Source of the DNA: Anolis sagrei | Taxonomy: Eukaryota; Chordata; Lepidosauria; Squamata; Anolidae | Direction of reading: 5' to 3' | DNA length: 64,000 bases | Assembly (NCBI RefSeq): GCF_037176765.1 | Contig: NC_090021.1 | Span: 149,613,074-149,677,073 of the forward strand | Shown: positions 22,856 through 35,699 of the stretch, in pieces | Layout of the letters: each line of letters opens with the position of its first letter | Numbering within the stretch: position 1 is the first letter of the stretch | The notes under the pieces: model-generated | The model's database searches: none | The model's input: only the letters and a program-made list of their open reading frames with translations | Told to the model about the DNA's origin: nothing | Position numbers and translations under genes: made by a program

Positions 22856-23424
22856 CTCTGCAACCAGCTACTCGCAAATCACTGACCTGAATACAGCTAA
22901 GGAAATTTTAGGGCTCAAGAATATAAAGTGCATTGTAAAAGTTTACTATTTATAACAAATTATTTTTATATAATTGTATTCTTTAATAACGAGTTTGTGG
23001 TGGGGAGGGTTTTGTGTTTTTTAACTTCTGTCTTTGCATTAAAAACCATTTGTGATTATCTACCTGTGCATATTTGTTCTTATATAATTTCTGTCTTAAT
23101 TCAACCTTTAATTCTCCAGTTATTCTTCAACTGCACTTCCTATTATCCTTCTGCACCGGCTGTGCTGATAAGTTTTATGGCAGTCTGGAGCCTCACTATA
23201 CTTGCAGGAACACGTCAGCAAGCTAGAGTCCAATAGTGGCAGGTGAAAACCCAGAGCCTCAATGAGGGACGTCCTCCCTGCCTTTGCTTTAAGCCTTCCT
23301 TGTGAGATTCTCACCTTCTCTCATCATTAGCTATGGTGCCAGCAGATGATAGTTGTGGTCCCACAGCACAGTTTGGCCCAGTTTTGTTTCAGATGTACCT
23401 TAAAACAACAGACTCCAATAAACA

Positions 23425-24215
23425 GACAAAATTATTTTTATTTATTTCCTATATTTATAGTCCGCCCTTCTCCCCTGGAAAGGGGACTCAGGACAGCCTA
23501 ACAAAAGCATCATATGATGCTAGCATCATAAAAACAACCACAGTACAATCAATCAATCAATCAATCAATGATTTATTACGGTCTTTGACCAGCAAAGTAC
23601 AGAATGGGGCATCGGTGCCCAAGGAAGGGAATCGCAGAAGGGAAAAGCAGATTAAAAGCAGATTAAAAACATGTTATAAAAGAGACAAATCAAAAAGATA
23701 AAACAGACTAAACTTACAGTTTAAAGTGCATGTATGAATCTAAAATAGGGGGCGGCTAATAACAAATATCAGATGACTGGGAAGCTATAAAAGGGATGAG
23801 AGGGGAGCATTTACAGCATTTCAGTTATTACAAGTCATTCTAACTATATTCCCGGCAGGAGGTTGCCTGGTGGAGTCTGTCATCAGCCGTCTAATGTTAA
23901 TTGCTGCTGCACAGAACTTGGCAACACTGTAGGTTGTCGCAGAGCAAGAGTCCGAGAGCAACAGGGAGGTGTAACTAGCTCTAATGTCTCTATAGAAGTT
24001 AGAACACACATTGGAGGAGCACATGTTCAGTTGTTTCGATGTAGCCAGACTCACACGGGCATAGTCTCTCCTGGGCAGGGGTCTTCCGGTACCTCCCCTC
24101 CAGTAATTAATTAAGACACATCTATTAAAATCAAAATCCAAAAACCAGTCCAGGTCAATTCATTGCCATAAGTTGTGTGATCTTCTTCCACTTGCTTCTC
24201 ACTGATCAAACGTTT
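23425..24215 (-). mobile_element. L2 3' region split by another LINE tail
   Basis: Minus-strand L2 pieces at 23425-23542 (TTATAGTCCGCCCTTCTCCC) and about 24108-24215 (GTCCAGGTCAATTCATTGCC) are contiguous in the copy at 56545-56840. Between them, about 23543-24107, sits a different minus-strand sequence with ATCAATCAATC at its 3' end and GGTCTTTGACCAGCAAAGTA just inside, probably an R4- or RTE-like LINE tail. The age order is therefore L2 first, insertion second. Confidence 0.7.
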
Positions 24216-24590
24216 AGCATTCAATGGCTTGAGAGTGCCTGGGGGGAATCTCTTGTTGAGAGTGATTTTATGTGCCAGCAAAACAACAGAGGGGAAACAA
24301 ACAGGCACATAAAATCACTCTCAACAAGAGATTCCCCCCAGGCACTTCCAAGCCATTGAATGCTAATCAAGGTGATCAGCTGAAACATTCACACCTAGCC
24401 CCAGCAGACAAAAGTCCTTTGTCTCACCCTGGTCATTCCACAGATATATAAACCCATTTTTCCTACTTCCAACAGACCTTACTACCTCTGAGGATGCTTG
24501 CCATAGATGCAGGAGAAACGTCAGGAGAAAAATTGCCTCCAGAACATGGCCCTATAGCCCGGAAAAACCTACAACAACCCAATGCCTGTT
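24214..24590. mobile_element. Penelope-like terminal sequences, inverted pair
   Basis: Left arm 24217-24276 (TTAGCATTCAATGGCTTGAG, then GATTTTATGTGCC) is the reverse complement of 24304-24365. The right copy continues to 24590 through GATATATAAACCCATTTTTC and GAAAAACCTACAACAACCC, the Penelope end also found at 26440-26565. Confidence 0.7.
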
Positions 24591-24689
24591 TAAACAACCC
24601 AAGCTAGCATAATAATAAAAGAATTGTGAGATTGGAAGTCCAAAACACCTGGAGGGCGGTGGTTTGCCCGTGCCTAACCTAGGTGCTCT

Positions 24690-24899
24690 AGGCTACATTT
24701 TAGAGGGAGCAAGAAGCCCTCCCTCCCGCGCGCCCCAGCCAATCCGAGAAGAGCGCGGCCAGCACGCGCCTCGCGGGGTGAGGGCTTAAGGAGGCTGTCC
24801 TTACTGCGCCTGCGCCCAGAGGAGGTTGGGTCCTACCTTCTTGAAGGCGATGCTGTGGCGCTTCCTCTGAGGAAGAGAAAGAAGACGCGGGTGAAGGGG
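24690..24899 (+). promoter_or_regulatory. RCBTB1: RCBTB1 promoter and probable non-coding first exon
   Basis: GC- and CpG-rich block (CCTCCCGCGCGCCCCAGCCA, with a CCAAT-like GCCAAT in it, and CTGCGCCTGCGCCCAGAGG, an NRF1-like site) in AT-rich surroundings. A strong donor, GGG/GTGAGT, falls at 24899/24900, so the 5' UTR exon probably ends at 24899. It is the only promoter-like block upstream of the RCBTB1 start codon after EBPL. Assignment is by position; the transcription start is unknown. Confidence 0.6.
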
Positions 24900-25349
24900 G
24901 TGAGTCCCTTCCCTTCTCCTCTTGCGGGGTTTGTCCCTGCCTTGCAGCCCAAAGAAGCCTCTGCACAAGGGAATGCGGGAGTGCCCGCATGTCTGCGTGC
25001 GTTTGTGGAGATGGTTGAGGCCTGGAGTGCAGTGGTGCATGAGAAGGTAGGCCTGGCTTGGGCATGGCTTGTGAATCAGTCAGCCTGGGACCCTCCTGTC
25101 AGCCTGTTGCTGCTGCTGCATTTATTTATTCCTCCTTTGAATAAGAGAGCTCTATTCAAGCCCTGGTTGAGATGCCCAAAAATAATTTGCACTGGAATGC
25201 GAACTCTTTGTCTCCTTCATTCTAGACAGAAGTATACTTGACATACTTCCCCCCGTGACAGATTATTATTATTATCATTATAGTTATTTATACCCCTTTT
25301 TATCTCCCCTGAGGGGGACTCAATGTGGCTTAAGAAGAACTTTGGGTTG

Positions 25350-26076
25350 TTGTAGGTTTTTCCGGGCTATATGGCCATGTTCTAGAGGCATTCTCTCCTG
25401 AAGTTTCGCCTGCATCTATGGCAAGCATCCTCAGAGGTAGTGAGGTCTGTTGGAACTAGGAAAAAGGGTTTATATATCTGTGGAATAATCAGGGTGAGAC
25501 AAAGGACTTTTGTCTGCTGGGGCTAGGTGTGAATGTTTCAACTGACCACCTTGATTAGCATTTGATTGCCTGGCAGTGCCTGGAGCAATCTTTTGTTGAG
25601 AGGTGATTAGGTGTCCTTGTTTGTTTCCTCTCTGTTGTGCTGTTCTAATTTTAGATTTATGTTTAATACTGGTAGCCAGATTTTGTTCATTTTCATGGTC
25701 TCCTCCTTTCTGTTGAAATTGTCCACATGCTTGTGGATTTCAGTGGCTTCTCTGTGTAGTCTGACATGGTGGTTGTGAGAGTGGTCCAGCATTTCTGTGT
25801 TCTCAAATAATATGCTGTGTCCAGGCTGGTTCATCAGGTGCTCTGCTATGGCTGACTTCTCTGGTTGAAGTAGTCTGCAGTGCCTTTCATGTTCCTTGAT
25901 TCGTGTTTGGGCAATGCTGCGTTTGGTGGTCCCAATGTAGACTTGTCCACAGCTGCATGGCACATGGTAGACTCCTGCAGAAGTGAGAGGATCCCTCTTG
26001 CCCTTTGCTGAACGGAGCATTTGTTGGATTTTCTTGGTGGGTCTGTAGGAGAAGTCAGCCATAGCAGAGCACCTGA
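25350..26076 (-). mobile_element. Penelope-like element with GIY-YIG endonuclease remnant
   Basis: Minus-strand reading upstream of 25600 encodes a GIY-YIG-type endonuclease domain: GVYHVPCSCGQVYIGTTKRS, then IAQTRIKEHERHCRL, the histidine-rich NQPGHSILFENTEMLDHSHN and LHREATEIHKHVDN. This domain after a reverse transcriptase is specific to Penelope-like elements. The reverse transcriptase itself is missing. The non-coding end runs to about 25350. Confidence 0.85.
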
Positions 26077-26565
26077 TGAACCAACCTGGACACAGCGTAT
26101 TATTTGAGAACACAGAAATGCTGGACCACACCAACAACCACCATGTCAGACTACACAGAGAAGCCATTGAAATCCACAAGCATGTGGACAATTCCAACAG
26201 AAAGGAGGAGACCATGAAAATGAACAAAATCTGGCTACCAGTATTAAAAAACTCAAAAATTACAACAGCAAAACAACAGAGAGTAAACAATCAGGCACAT
26301 CAAATCACTCTCAACAAAAGATTCCCCCCAGGCACTTCCAAGCCATTAAATGCTAATCAAGGTGGTCAGTTGAAACGTTCACACCTAGCTCCAGCAGACA
26401 AAAGTCCTTTGTCGCACCCTGGTCATTCCACAGATATATAAACCCTTTTTCCTAGTTCCAACAGACCTCACTACCTCTGAGGATGCTTGCCATAGATGCG
26501 GGCGAAACATCAGGAGAAAATGCCTCTAGAACATGGCCATATAGCCCGGAAAAACCTACAACAAC
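26077..26565 (+). mobile_element. Penelope-like element, opposite copy
   Basis: Plus-strand copy of the 3' part of the neighbouring element, from NQPGHSVLFENTEMLDHTNN through the non-coding region and the GAAAAACCTACAACAACCCA end. It makes the inner portion of the right arm of the inverted duplication. Confidence 0.8.
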
Positions 26566-26639
26566 CCAAAGTTCTTCTTTTTCTTAAGCCACTTTGAGTC
26601 CCCCCTCAGGGGAGATAAAAAGGGGTATAAATAACTATG

Positions 26640-26850
26640 TTGTTGTTGTTCATTTGTTCAGTCGTCTCCGACTCTTCGTGACCTTATGGACCAGCCCACG
26701 CCAGAGTTCCCTGTCGGCCGTCACCACCCCCAGTTCCTTCAAGGTCAGTTCAGTCACTTCAAGGATGCCATCCATCCATCTTGCCCTTGGTCGGCCCCTC
26801 TTCATTTTACCTTCCCCATTCCCCAGCATAATTGTCTTCTCTAGGCTTTG
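26640..26850 (-). mobile_element. BovB (RTE) LINE 3' fragment
   Basis: Reads GTTCAGTCGTCTCCGACTCT, TCGTGACCTTATGGACCAGC and CATCCATCCATCTTGCCCTT, the reverse complement of the BovB C-terminal and tail region also present at 45490-46070 in plus orientation. It interrupts the right arm of the inverted duplication, so it is younger than that event. Confidence 0.85.
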
Positions 26851-26851
26851 C

Positions 26852-26884
<33 letters not shown>

Positions 26885-27596
26885 CTGTCACAGGGGAAAG
26901 TATGTCAAGTATACTTCTGTCTAGAATGAAGGAGATAAAGAGTTCGCATTCCAGTGCAAATTATTTTTGGGCATCTCAACCAGGGCTTGAATGGAGCTCT
27001 TTTATTCGAAGGAGGAATAAATAAATGCAGCAGCAGCAACAGGCTGAGAGGAGGGTCCCTACAGGACTGTCCTAGGCTCACTGATTCACATGCCCAAGCC
27101 AGGCCTACCTTCTCATGCGCCTGTTTCTTTTCTCAAGCAAGCTTCCTTTCAACAGAAACAGGGTTTGTTTCATTTGTGTGCACAAATGTACAGCTCACTG
27201 GGCAGGGATTCCAGTTTCAAGAAGGTACAAAGCTGTGAAAGGAGAGATCTCCATTCCTGTTGTGTGTTTTCTTGGTTGTTCTCTCAGACCTTGGCATCCT
27301 AATGGCAAGGAAGGGATCAAAGGGGCCTCAAGGTTAATATGCTTACAGGTTGAGTGCAAGCTCTCCTTCTGCATTATTGGCGTGGGAATGTGCTGAGAAG
27401 CTAGGTGTTTGGGCCTCTGTAGAGTTTCAAGCATTCAGGAAAGAACATTGCGTGAGTCTCCCTTATTTTGCCTCTCCTCTGAAGAATATGTGCTCATTAG
27501 TACCCACTGTTGTAGTCGTAAACAGTTATATGTTGTTGTGTGCCCTCATGTCCTTCCCAACTAATGGATACCCGAGGGGGAAGGAGGAGTGGGGAA

Positions 27597-27790
27597 GAGG
27601 ATTTACTTTATTTGCATCCCACCTTCCTTCCCATAGGGACTCAAAGTAGCTAATATTGGCATGACACAATACAATAGAATGGGAAAAAACAAGGCAACTA
27701 TAAAAATATAAAATAAAAAACCAAATTAAATATTTGCATCATGGGTGTAAAAATTAAAATGCAATAAAAATAAAATGCAATTAAAATTGC
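27597..27790 (-). mobile_element. L2-like 3' tail, minus strand
   Basis: TTTATTTGCATCCCACCTTC and CCATAGGGACTCAAAGTAGC are a diverged reverse L2 tail, followed by AT-rich sequence. Confidence 0.5.
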
Positions 27791-27827
27791 ATTTAAAATA
27801 GGATGTACTTTTCACCTCATTTTATTG

Positions 27828-27985
27828 GGATGGTTTGATCAGAAAGAGGTTGCTTTTGCCTTCCTCTGAGGCCAAGAGAGAGTGACTTGCCCAGGACCAC
27901 CCAGTAGATCTCCATAGCTAAGTAGGGGTGTGATCTCTAGTAATCTAATGCTTTAACAACTATACCATGCTGGCTCCTATTACTA
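27828..27985 (-). mobile_element. tRNA-derived SINE, minus strand
   Basis: TTGCCTTCCTCTGAGGCCAA, GAGTGACTTGCCCAGGACCA and ACTATACCATGCTGGCTCCT are the reverse complement of a tRNA-headed SINE that starts CCAGCATGGTRTAGT. A related, more decayed copy is at 62840-63020. Confidence 0.6.
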
Positions 27986-27999
27986 ATAAAGGAATTGAT

Positions 28000-28970
28000 G
28001 GGAATTATTTCTATTATTAACAAAGAAATTGATGGGGATTATAAACCCTGTGCAGGCTGCTCGTTATATCAGTGGCTATTGCTGTTAAAATATTCCTTGA
28101 CACACCCACCTCTGGGTTAATTGCATGTGATGGCATGATAACATTTTTCTGCGTGCCTGAAAGTCATATGTTTTCTGTGATAGTCAAAGAGTTCATTTCC
28201 TTCAAAATAGTACAGTATTTAAAATTGTATTTAAAAATATAATAAGGATTTAAAGAATTAAATAAAAGAAAGAAGAAAAATATAGATAACTAAAATCCAA
28301 GGAAATTAAAATTAAAAATACAGATCAAATTAAAGAAAAAAGGAAAAGACAAATGACTTCTGATCTTCCTTTCTGTGGTTGTACAATATATGTGTATTGA
28401 TATTTTTACCTCTCTCTTCAAAATTACAACATACAGTTGACCTTCTGTCTCCATGGGTTCAATATATTAAATATATCCGAAATGCAAAAAAAAAAAAAAA
28501 AAAAAAAAACAACCTTGGTTTTGCACTTTTACATAACTGACACCATTTTACTACGGCATTGAATATAATGGTGCTCTAGCATTGACAGATTTTGGTATCC
28601 ATGGGAACTGAATGCCAGCTAATACCAAGGCCTTGCTCTATTCAGTAGTCTTATTTCTAATCATGAAAACTAAACATTAACAACTAATTTTCCTTATATC
28701 TTCCCCCTCCTTTTTTTTTGTTTTGCAAAAACGTCTACAAGAACTTTCCACATTTTGAGAAATGTTGCTAATGACCTTTCTCTAATTAAATTGGAATGAT
28801 TGAATGAATTTTATTGTTTTGGTCACAGACCAAGAGTTAATTAAATCAGACAATGTTTCAATTTCTACTAAGTCCATCAGTTTCCACAATTATTCCATTA
28901 TGCCCAGGATTATAACTTGTTCTTCTTTCATTTCAAATTCTATCATTCTATATTTTGGCAAAAACAACAA
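28000..28970 (+). other. RCBTB1 intron 1, AT-rich, no gene
   Basis: AT-rich sequence without a supported gene. A run of 27 A bases is at about 28483-28509, within sequence resembling a pogo/Tigger-type MITE (ACAGTTGACCTTCTGTCTCC to GTATCCATGGGAACTG). Confidence 0.5.
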
Positions 28971-28973
28971 CAA

Positions 28974-29330
28974 CACTTTGTTTATATTCCGCCCTTCTCC
29001 TCAAGGGAACTCAGAGCGGATTACAGCAGATAAACAAACACAGGCAAACATTCAATGCCTTGTTACAATGAAAAATAAATATATTTCCGGTACTAGAGGC
29101 GGTGCTCATCTCCGGCTCTGGAAGAGGTGCTCTTTCTCCATTTCCAAGCCAAGAAGCCTGCATTAGCCATAGACACCTCCTGGTCACGTGGCTGGCATGA
29201 CTGCTTTGAGCGTTTTTTTTTTTTTTTTTTTTGCCTTTTCCCACTGAGGTGGTACTTATTGATCTACTCACATTTGCATGTTTTCAAACTGCTAGGTTGG
29301 CAGGAGATAGGGTGGATTCAAACTACCATA
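28974..29330 (-). mobile_element. L2 tail followed by Sauria-type SINE, minus strand
   Basis: 28974-29088 is a reverse L2 tail (ATTCCGCCCTTCTCCTCAAG). From about 29098 the reverse Sauria SINE follows (TGCTCATCTCCGGCTCTGG, CACGTGGCTGGCATGACTGC, GATCTACTCACATTTGCATG), lacking its tRNA head. A T run interrupts it at 29214-29232. Confidence 0.7.
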
Positions 29331-29815
29331 TGTACACAGTTGTATTTTCAGTAAGCCATGTCCCACAAAAGGATTATTGAAATGTTCAATAGTACTACAA
29401 TATCCATTCCATCCAAAGCTCTTTGATAGACCTACCTCTCAGATAATTGCATCTGTATTATGTAACTATCCAGACGTTATGTTACAAACAATTCTGCTTG
29501 CTTGCAAGCCATGACTTAACATTTTTCTGTAACTATCAAAGGTTTTTGTTAATATAAATAATAATTTCCCCCCAAAGGTTGAACTTCTAGCTTGGTTGTG
29601 GTAGGTAATTAAGGCAATAGCTTAATTCACTGTTTTTTTTATTTTATTTTACCCTGAAAGTTCTTTGTAAATTGAGATATATTTAATCAGACATAAACAG
29701 CTGCATTGGTGACAGGCATGCAAACTGTGTGATGAATTTCCTGCAGGTACAAGGCTGCAGAGGTTATATATCCGGTCAAGGGAACTGGGATAGACTCAGG
29801 ACAGATGCTTTAAAC

Positions 29816-30191
29816 CAGGGGTCCTCAAACATTTTAAGCAGGGCCAGGTCACAGTCCCTCAAACTGTTGGAGGGCTGGATTATAATTTGAAAAAAAATGA
29901 ATGAATTCCTATGCACACTGCACATATCTTATTTGTAGTGCAAAAACACTTTAAAGCAATACAATAATTAAAAGGAAGAACAATTTTAACAAATATAAAC
30001 TTATTAGTATTTCAATGGGAAGTGTCAGCCTGCTTTTGGCTGATGAGATAGGATTGTTGTTGTTGTTGTTGTTGTGTGCTTTCAAGTCATTTCAGACTTA
30101 GGGACTGTGACCTTGACCCTGAGTGAGGGCTGGGTAAATGACCTTGGAGGGCCGTATCTGGCCCCCCTGGGCCTTAGTTTGAGGACCCCTG
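29816..30191 (+). mobile_element. Non-autonomous hAT family 3 element
   Basis: Ends CAGGGGTCCTCAAAC and GTTTGAGGACCCCTG are inverted copies. Flanks CTTTAAAC and CTTTAGGT share five of eight bases. The body contains the GGCTGATGAGATAGGATTG and (GTT)n-GTGTGCTTTC segments common to this family. Confidence 0.85.
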
Positions 30192-30484
30192 CTTTAGGTG
30201 GTGCCAATGTTGTGGGGAAATGTAGAGGCTCTGAAAGCACATTTAGATTGAAAGATAGGACATTAAAAGCAACTGGCCCCACAAAGATGGTTTTCTCACT
30301 AATGTTGCCAGTGTTTCATTCAGGACTGACGGGAGGGAGGAGTCTCAGTGTACAGTTGAAAGGAAGGCGCTTTATATTATTACACATATATTATTACATA
30401 TATTATTACACATGGATAATATTTTGGAAAAAGATTGAACTGTAGGGGAAAAAAGACAGATTCTTCCAGAACTAGACTTTAAAT

Positions 30485-30619
30485 CAATGGTTCTCAACCT
30501 GTGGGTCCCCAGATGTTTTGGCCTTCAACTCCCAGAAATCCTAACAGCAGATAAAGAGACTGGGATTTTTGGAAGTTGTAGGGCAAAACACCTGGGGACC
30601 CACAGGTTGGGAACCACTG
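30485..30619. mobile_element. Palindromic hAT MITE family 2
   Basis: CAATGGTTCTCAACCTGTGG to CCACAGGTTGGGAACCACTG with the CTTCAACTCCCAGAAATCCT centre, 135 bp. Confidence 0.8.
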
Positions 30620-31076
30620 CTCTCTAAATGTTCAGTAACAAGATGATGGCAAGAGTAGCTTTTCAACCGAATCCTAGAGGCAAGGTGACTACGGCGTTTT
30701 TGGGGCTTCTGAGTCAAATACTGTAGAATATTTCAGGGGCATGAGAAGAAAATGGTTTAGGCCTGCTTAAATGAGGCTGGGGTAGAAAATAACTACAGTC
30801 TTATGCTCGTGCTAGGAACTTCTGGGCCAAAACACCGGGTTTGGTGTGCTTTCACTTTAACAGGAAACATAATTATAGTGAGTAAAAGGGAGAACATTTA
30901 GGAAAGTCAGCTCAAGGTATAAGATTAGATGGCCTAATGAGAAATAAGAAAAACAGGGAAGGGTGTTCTGTGTAAAAAGCTTAAAGGGCTGTATTGTCTG
31001 TGTCCACCTGAATTCTACATCCCTTCCCGTTGGTTTCCTCATGCTCAATTCAGATATGTGCTGGGTTTATCTAGAC

Positions 31077-31442
31077 CAGGGGTCCTCAAACTAAGGCCCG
31101 GGGGCTGGATATCGCCCTCCAAGGTCATTTACCTGGCCCTCACTCAGGGTGAACTTAAGTCTGAAAGGACTTGAAAGCACATAACAACAACAACAATCCT
31201 ATCTCATCAGCCAAAAGCAGGTCCACACTTCCCATTGAAATACTAATAAATTTATATTTGTTAAAATTGTTCTTTATTTTAATTATTGTATTATTTTAAA
31301 GTGGTTTTTTTGCACTACAAATAAGATATGTGCAGTGTGCATATGAATTCATTCATATTTTTTTTCAAATTATAATCTGGCCCTCCAACAGTTCGAGGGA
31401 CTGTGACCTGGCCCTCTGTTTAAAAAGTTTGAGGATCCCCTG
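31077..31442 (-). mobile_element. Non-autonomous hAT family 3 element with perfect target duplication
   Basis: Inverted relative to 29816-30191. Ends CAGGGGTCCTCAAACTAAGG and GTTTGAGGATCCCCTG; flanks ATCTAGAC at 31069-31076 and 31443-31450 are identical. That 8-bp duplication proves a hAT-type insertion. Confidence 0.92.
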
Positions 31443-32191
31443 ATCTAGACTGGCCAGTACAATAAGTGGTACCACCAGCCAGATCACGTCTGGGACCTTG
31501 ACAAGAGGATGTATTGCACCTTTTGGAAAATCCATATAGTCTTCAACAATACTTCATAATTGATTAGTTTAAGGGCTTCTACCATAGTAGTTCATTTCAC
31601 ATTTGTAGAGCGGTGAAGTCTAGATCTGAGTATGTTGTTATCCAGCCACATTAAGGGGATTATCACAGAATCCTGCACTGTATGACCTCCATCCTTCCAC
31701 CCAACTGAAAAAATGAATAGAACATAACCAGTGTCAAAGGCAAAACATCTGTGCAAGATTAGAAGCCATGTGTTTTCTTCCTTCAAACATTTCCGCAGAC
31801 AGTGCAAAAAACAATAACTATTGGGTGGTGGTAGTAGTAGAAATAGATGCAGAACTTTATTATCAAACCTAAACTTTTAGATGCTTAAGTAAGATAAAAC
31901 ATATCATTTGTAATTCATCTTATACCATTGTATTTATGGAATTAATGCGTATTGTTTTGTCCTGCATATTCTGACTTCTAGCCAGATGAACCCTGTTTGA
32001 TTCTGCTGATCTTGGTTGGAGCTCATTTAAATTGTAACTTACTGATTCGAAAAATTAAAAATCTTCTTCTCTCCTCTTAGCATAGCCCCATACTTGTACT
32101 GAAGTCCTTGGTTGTCTCAGATAAAATGTCCCTGATATCTTAAGGGTTTTCATATCTCATTAACCAGCTGACAACAACTTTTTTATTTCAG

Positions 32192-34118
<1,927 letters not shown>

Positions 34119-34263
34119 TAATAAACATAAGGAAGGGTTCATTACAAATTTTTTTGCTTGATACAAACACAACCCTGAAGAACAGAAAAGGGCATTGCTA
34201 GCCTCTTACGCTAAACCCAGAGTCGTATGTACACCTGATCTTTTGTAGCTTTCTGCCTAATTT

Positions 34264-34738
34264 CAGGTGTCCAATCTGCTTTGAACTAGATTATATGAGG
34301 ATACACTGTTATATAATCCAGTTCAAAGCAAATAATCTGGATTTTATATGACAGTATAGACCAGGATTCCTCAAACTTTATAAATAGAGGGGCAGGTCAC
34401 AGTCTCTCAAACTGCTGGAGGATTATAATTTGGAAAAAAAAATCAGAAAGAATTCCTATGCACACTTCACATATCTTATTTGTAGTGCAAAAGACACTTA
34501 AAAACAATACAATAGTTAAAACGAAGAACAATTTTAACAAATATAAACTTATTAGTATTTCAATGGGAAGTGTGGGCCTGCTTTTGGCTGATTAGATAGG
34601 ATTGTTGTTGTTGTTGTTGTTGTTGTGTGCTTTCAAGTTGTTTCAGACTTAGGTTAACCCTGAGTGAAGGTCGGGTAAATGACTTTGAAGGGCCCTATCT
34701 GGCCCCCGGGTCTTAGTTTGAGGATCCCTGGTATAGAT
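34264..34738 (+). mobile_element. hAT family 3 element inside MITE family 1
   Basis: MITE family 1 sequence (34264-34361) is interrupted at GTATAGAC by a hAT family 3 element (34362-34730), followed by GTATAGAT. The 8-bp flanks match at seven positions. Ends CAGGATTCCTCAAAC and GTTTGAGGATCCCTG. Confidence 0.85.
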
Positions 34739-35010
34739 GGTTCTTACTCTATTTACCACAGACTTCCCTGCCCCACTACTTCTAATGCCTCCCAAAATGT
34801 AGCTCAAAAGAAAATGCCACTTCCCACAGAGAAATGTTTGTTCAATCCTGCCTTGTAACTTCAAAATAAATGTGTGCATGCACTTTTTCTGTTCTATTCC
34901 CATTGACACGAATATTTACATTTGGATTACTGTAATATATTCTATGTGGGGCTGCCTTTGAAGAGCGTTTCGAAACTTCAGCTGTTATAAGATATCCAAT
35001 TAAGTTTCCA

Positions 35011-35145
35011 AGGCCTTTTCTACATTGCCATATAAAATCCAGACTATCTGATTATATGGCAGTGTGGACTCATAATCCAGTTCAAAGTAGATAATGGGGA
35101 TTATTTGATGTGATAATCTGGATTATATGGCAGTATAAAAGTGGC
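35011..35145. mobile_element. Palindromic MITE family 1
   Basis: AAGGCCTTTTCTACATTGCC to TATGGCAGTATAAAAGTGGC, with the usual internal ATCCAGTTCAAAG inverted motif. Confidence 0.7.
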
Positions 35146-35195
35146 CGAAGATAAGATAGGCAAACCAGAGTGTTAAGTCCTCTGTTCCAACAACT

Positions 35196-35690
35196 TCATT
35201 AGCTGCTGGTTCACTGCCAGCACCAGGATTGTGGCACAGCTGGCTGGGTGTCAGCTGCATTAAGATCACTACTGACCGAAAGGTCATGAGTTTGAAGCCA
35301 GCTCGGGTCAGAGTGAGCTTCCGGCCATTTGTGTAGCTTGTTGTCGATTTTTGCAACCCAAAAGACAGTTGCATCTGTCAAGTAGGAAATTTAGGTACCA
35401 CCTATGTGTGGGGAGGCTAATTTAACAAATTTACGAGGCCATAAAAATATCTCCAGCAAAAGCATGTGGGGAATGCGGATGGTCGCAGATGGAAGGTGAA
35501 GCAACAGCTCCCTTGGTGGCCAGAAAATTGGAATATTAAATAGCCTCTGGCTGTCTGTCTATATGTGTTGTGTGTCTATGGCATTGAATGTTTGCCATGT
35601 ATGTGTACATTGTAATCCGCCCTGAGTTCCCTGCGGGGTGAGAAGGGTGGAATATAAATACTGTAAATAAATAAATAAATAAAATTGCCA
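35196..35690 (+). mobile_element. tRNA-derived SINE with L2-like tail, nearly full length
   Basis: Head with pol III boxes (TGGCACAGCTGGCTGGGTG; GGTCATGAGTTTGAAGCC), body with TTTAGGTACCACCTATGTGT and GGTGAAGCAACAGCTCCC, and tail CCGCCCTGAGTTCCCTGCGG before (AAAT)n. The tail resembles the L2 3' end, suggesting L2 machinery moved it. Confidence 0.75.
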
Positions 35691-35699
35691 ACACAATTC

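Larger units (their letters stand above)
25036..27120. repeat. Large inverted duplication (imperfect palindrome)
   Basis: Left arm about 25036-25860 and right arm about 26050-27120 are reverse complements at roughly 90% identity by eye, around an asymmetric spacer 25861-26049. Each arm contains single-copy-looking outer sequence (CATTCTAGACAGAAGTATAC on the right, its relative on the left), an L2 tail, and a Penelope end. The right arm also carries a BovB fragment (about 26640-26850) absent from the left. It begins 137 bp inside RCBTB1 intron 1. Confidence 0.85.

Noticed and set aside
24700-25065. Minus-strand frames of about 80-120 residues over the GC-rich RCBTB1 promoter
   Set aside because: Base composition explains them; there is no recognisable protein, and the plus-strand donor supports a non-coding first exon.
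27090-27434. Overlapping frames of 70-94 residues after the inverted duplication
   Set aside because: No family resemblance and no splice context; the start lies in the right arm of the duplication.
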